Positions 59,967 through 64,000 of a stretch of 64,000 nucleotides of DNA are shown here, one piece after another. The translations under genes were made by a program, and so were the position numbers. The DNA lies in NCBI GenBank assembly GCA_003024175.1, contig MDYQ01000009.1, forward strand, positions 124,001-188,000, given 5' to 3'. Within the stretch, counting starts at the first letter, position 1. Each line of letters begins with the position of its first letter. The notes under the pieces were generated by a model. The model was not told where the DNA came from. It saw only the letters and a list, made by a program, of their open reading frames with translations, and did no database searches. The stretch comes from Planoprotostelium fungivorum (taxonomy: Eukaryota > Evosea > Variosea > Cavosteliida > Cavosteliaceae).

Positions 59967-61313
59967 TTACATCGAGTGTTTCGTTTTGTCTTCCAGGGCG
60001 AGTCTTATGACGTCAGACGATTGGATGATGCCCTTGACCCCTCCGCTGGTGTCGCTGACAAACACTCTGTGTAAACATCCTTCTTTCATTTGGGAGGCTG
60101 CACTCTCTATGGTCACCTCTTCCGGTACCAGTGATATCTGTGTGAAATGAATCAAAGATATTTTTCCGGGTTTTAATGTGGGTGTGGGCTCACCCCTGCT
60201 CGCAAGAATTGATCCAGCGGCGTGTTGAAATTTCTGAGAGCATTTTCCAGTGTGATCATCTGGAGGTCTTCGATTCTGAGGATTCCTTTTGGATTTCCCT
60301 CATCATCGGCGACGGCTATACCGTTCATCCTCCTCTATATGGGGTCAGCGTGAAGAGTCGACGATGAACGAAATCAGTGATGAGGTCGGTTTGACTTTGA
60401 ATTTCTCACCGTAGATGCACAATGTGTGATGGCTTGACCGAGTGTTTCTATCGTGATGAATGAGATAGAGTTCAATGTCTAAAGAGATGAAACTCACTGC
60501 ATCCAAGAATAAATTCTGGTGGTGAACTGGTGACGATCTTGGATGTCTGTTCCAGTAAGTTCTTGAAATGGCCACTGTCGACCATCCATCTGATGACATC
60601 CATCGAACTGAAAAGTTTAGAACATGAGTCATCATATTATCTCTCACCTGATCATGCCACAAGGACCTGCTTCGTTGAGAATCACTAGCCAAGAAAAAGT
60701 GGTGAGGAGAAGAGCAGCTTTTTCTATAGCATCTTGAGATGTGATAGAGGAAACTTCCGAACGATTCGATTCCCCTGAATCAGAATCAGGCAAAAATAAC
60801 TAGATTCGTGTATCTTACTGCAGAACTTTTCGAGCGACCAACTCAATGTCTCTGGACCATTCCGAATGACCTGCATGTTAATCTCTATCCGATCGATCAT
60901 ACGCCAATCATTCTGTGAGATCTCCACTGGTGCATATAAAAGATCCTATATCTACTTTAGATGGGAGAAGTAACTCTGTTATAACTTATACCTCCTTGCG
61001 CATTAACAGAAGAGCGTCTAAAACCCTCTGGTTCTTCTGCAGTCGAATGAACCTCTTTTCGTTTGAATCTAGCAGCTGAGTAACGTGTCCTTCCATGTTG
61101 ATTTGTGTCTTCCAAACGTGATCGTGTGGTTGGAGCGAATTCGCTACCGAGAAACTTCCAAGCATTCCTCCGAAACCCCGCCTGTCACTCGAGACGACTC
61201 CACGCTGGATCGTCGATCGATTCACCTCCAGAAGCGATGGGTCATCTCTTGAGAATGAGTTGCTTCTGTCTAGTTGGGATGGTAAGATTGCACTTTCACA
61301 ACAAATCACCATC
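59967..61313 (-). CDS. CBS-domain protein
   Basis: C-terminal CBS modules are clear: RMNGIAVADDEGNPKGILRI with EDLQMITLENA behind it, and HRVFVSDTSGGVKGIIQSSD with VIRLAL behind it. An upstream module includes SWLVILNEAGPCGMIR. The N-terminal part (NEKRFIRLQKNQRVLDALLL) is also CBS-like. Four modules would resemble an AMPK-gamma/SNF4 or related adenine-nucleotide sensor, but the YAPVEISQNDWRMIDRIEIN stretch is not typical of AMPK gamma, so only CBS protein is claimed. Start set at MVICCESAIL; the downstream Met of MLGSFSVANSL is an alternative. Confidence 0.72.
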
Positions 61314-61487
61314 AACCTCTTCGTTTTATGAGCAAAAAACGTATCAGATCAGAGAGTATCTCAAGAGGTTCGTCGCCTCCGTTGGGTGGATGAGCATTAC
61401 ATCACACAGCCATTTTATGTGGTAAAACGCGACGATATAAGCAGAAATAAATGTTGTTGCTACCGCGACACCACCATTTCACACAAA

Positions 61488-61678
61488 ATGAGCGCTGGAG
61501 AGGGTGTAACCAGACCGCCAAAACAGCAATTGTTACCATAGAGGAGAGTATCGTGATCATTATGGAAACATCCGAACGCCTCCAGTGCAAGGTACGGCAC
61601 TGTGGGGATGAAGAGGGATCTGATGCCAAGGATGAATGGTCTATCGACATGAAGACTTTCTTTGGTCAAATGAGATAA
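61488..61678 (+). CDS. Possible small gene (55 aa)
   Basis: ATG at 61488 and two exons (61488-61503, 61527-61678) give MSAGEAIVTIEESIVIIMET and an acidic, Cys-containing remainder ending KTFFGQMR, if a 23-nt intron is spliced. It fills the only space between the divergent ends of the CBS and hydin-like genes. No family recognised, and it may be noise. Confidence 0.3.
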
Positions 61679-61731
61679 GAGAAAGTCTGTGAGTGGCAGA
61701 CACCACGACAAGCTTTATCATCAGATCATCT

Positions 61732-64000
61732 TCATGCAAACGGAATTATCTGTGAGGAACCATCTGTATACGATATGACGATGTCTCCCCCTTCCAGTTG
61801 GGTTGGAATTAATCTCAGCACAACGGATAGACTCTCTTGGTGCTTCAGATCAAAATTGTGCTGTCATTTGTCAGCCAGTCATTTCTCAATTACGTTCACC
61901 TGTGGTGTCACTATGACCGCTCTCCCTCCATTGGCGACGAGCTTCGGTGCGAAGATCTGCAGGTGATCGGGATACTTCAAACTAAAGTTGAGGCTGGCCC
62001 CCGTTGAGTTGGTGAGAGTTAGCCCATGCTCAGCGCCATCCATTAAGAGTGGTCTCTCCGGCTTCGCTTCCAATCTAGATTCTGTCACATCTGATACATC
62101 GACCAAAGAAGTTCACCTCGGCAATGTGCACCTGGCTTGCAGTTGAACGCATATTTCAGCCATGTCTTGGTGGAGCGAGAACACGTCAGAGGATAGACTC
62201 TTTGTCTGAAGGAACGATGTCTTTCCCCTCAGCTTGGCTGAAAAACTCCCTTCAACTTGTGAGCGGAAGGCGACACGGAATTCCACCGTCTTCTTTTTCA
62301 ATACGGCTCTCTCGCTCGGCGTGATGGCGAATAAAGACGGAGACGATTCAAACGTCCAAGACAGAGCGGCGTCTATGAGCTGCCTCAGATGTATGAGGAC
62401 GGGGTCGTCTCACCTCGAGATGAATGATTTGTAATGCGGAGAGTTCTATACGTTTCGGCTGCTCCCGAACTGACGGACCCCCAATTCATGATGGTCTGGT
62501 CTCCCTTTTCGATGACGCCCAGTGTATTGTGTAGTATGCTGAGAGGTGAACCAACAACAGAGACCGTCAATGGAAGATCGAATCGAGCCTTCATCCCCTC
62601 CACGTAAAAGTGCAAGACATCTGTAAATCTCCCGACCATATCGTTGTAACACGTGATCTTGATGACCTTCTGCATAAATGGAGGGAGGAGTGATAGACCT
62701 CCTTCTTTCGCGCTGAATTGAAATCAACAGCGATTCATTGAGATGACGCACCTCTTCTCGACGTGGATGATGTAGGCCAGACCGAGTCCGTCTTTCAAAG
62801 CCTGTTCGGCCTCCTAACGATGATCAGATATTATCGTATGATGAACAGGCACCTTTTTCGCGTGCGGTTGGGTGTCCATCAGTGATGAAAACCCTTTGCT
62901 AGACATTTTACTGTGTCGGTTTAACAGACGAAGTTTTCATCTGACCCACCTCTTTTCCTTCTCGAGGTGTACAGATTCCCTGAACTTTTCGAAAGAAAGT
63001 GAAAATCTTCGATCACGTCAGCTATCCATCGTCGATGGTGTTCTCACTTGGTCGCTTGAGACGATTCGTTCTTGATGTGAAAGTACATCTCCTTTTCAGC
63101 CAAAAAATCAATCTCATCTTCCATCGTCAATGCCTCCACGGACATCGTTCTGCCCTCCTGATTCATATCCGTAGGTAGAGATCGATACAGCTCTTCAGTG
63201 GGTGGTTCAGGTGAAGTCGTGAGAGCGTAAGAGATCTGAAGACCTTGTATGTGAGCTAAGACGTTGATGCCGATCGGATCATCGTCTTCAATGTGACAGA
63301 CCATGAGAGCGTCGACTTCTGCTGCTGATATGGGGAAAAAATCGATGGTGATCTCTATGGTCTGATGTAGAGCGTCAATACGCCATCTGATAGAGGTTAT
63401 TCACCTGACCAGGTTGTACGTCTCCTCGATCAGGTTCACACCGTATGGAATATTCTAACGAGGTCAATCGATCGAAATCTTTTCTCACGAATCACCATTC
63501 GATTCCCCTATCTCCCAGTGATAACGGATGACGAAAGGACAAGGGTTGTGCATCCGCATCGTTCGTTGAACGGGCATCCCGACAAAACATTTGTTCATCT
63601 GAACCTTTCAACCGATGTCGTGATCGTAACTCACCTTCAGTACGTATTCATCGATGTATAGTTTCTGTAGCTGAGTGTGGCCAGTTATGTACAAGCAGTT
63701 CTCTGACAGGCTTCCAGGAATCGTCCAACACATGATACTGTGTGCCAAAGCGAATCGCTCCAAGGCCTGACACGTAGCCGTCACAATGACAGTTTGGGTT
63801 TCCCGCGCTGATGAAAGATTACGATTTGAGCTGAACTGGATGATTCACCTGGTATGACACCAGACATCGGCGAGAGAGAGACTTCTGTAACACCTCGATT
63901 GAACCTACAGGCTTTCCGTGATATTTCCCACGACACTTCTATGTCATGCGGATTATTCAAATAGAAAGTTCGTTCGATTTGAGACCCCAACTTGACCGTT
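61732..64000 (-). CDS. Hydin-like ASH-domain protein (C-terminal part)
   Basis: The 3' end of a gene whose 5' part lies beyond the window. Repeated ASH/MSP-like beta domains are seen: VGMPVQRTMRMHNPCPFVIR, IERTFYLNNPHDIEVSWEIS with MSGVIPGESS behind it, and HGLTLTNSTGASLNFSLKYP. VEFRVAFRSQVEGSFSAKLR is another. The stop is at 61732 (IIPFA end). Proteins of this kind (hydin, CFAP47/CFAP65, DLEC1) are structural parts of motile-cilium axonemes, with hydin in the central pair. Which member this is cannot be decided from the C-terminal part. Confidence 0.68.

Overview
The window looks like nuclear DNA of a ciliated, protosteloid-type amoebozoan (Protostelium/Planoprotostelium-like). This is inferred from gene content, not from a database match. 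Protein families that I know mainly from dictyostelids and their relatives are present: a giant fibro-slime/PA14 protein with CTDC-type cysteine repeats, an integrin-beta-like SIB adhesion protein, a leucine-rich-repeat MAP-kinase-phosphatase-type protein and a GATA factor. Two cilium-associated genes that dictyostelids lack are also present: alpha-tubulin acetyltransferase and a hydin-like ASH protein. Genes are dense, on both strands, and most contain several very short introns (mostly 26-60 nt, a few 21-29) starting GTGAG or GTA. Nine reconstructed exon chains sum to whole numbers of codons, which supports the splice calls given.

Layout. 1-1.5 kb: no firm gene, but two diverged copies of a ~260 bp repeat with a covarying hairpin. 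1.5-8.7 kb: GATA/zinc-finger gene (-), Rieske protein (+), Rac GTPase (+), RuvB-like 2 (+). 8.8-10.5 kb: three identical tRNA-Asn genes around a decayed ankyrin-repeat gene. 10.6-15.6 kb (-): PRP40, alpha-tubulin acetyltransferase, AP-2 sigma. 16.4-29.9 kb (+): giant PA14/Cys-rich adhesin, HDDC2-type phosphohydrolase, secreted beta-helix protein, p62/NBR1-like autophagy receptor. 30-41.6 kb: mitochondrial carrier (-), Ash2 COMPASS subunit (-), ER CXXC-repeat protein (+), LRR-phosphatase (-), small UIM protein (+), an unassigned gene (-), nucleotide-sugar transporter (-), p27-type zinc protein (+). 41.7-57.4 kb (-): giant SIB-like adhesin and a C2-GRAM-MUN protein. 58-64 kb: F-box protein (+), CBS protein (-), possible small gene (+), hydin-like ASH protein (-, runs off the end).

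The genes do not form one pathway. Most are housekeeping functions (respiration, splicing, chromatin, trafficking), with two very large surface proteins probably acting in adhesion.

The most unusual signal is in the introns. Three short sequence families recur in introns of unrelated genes: a CGTTGTAGA core, a GATGGAGAATC core, and TTTCCCGCC paired with TTCAAATTT. They occur in either orientation and sometimes two per intron. The first can carry donor-like GTGAG and acceptor-like TTGTAG within about 16 nt. This is what a population of introner-like, intron-generating elements would look like, and it is the best candidate here for something undescribed.
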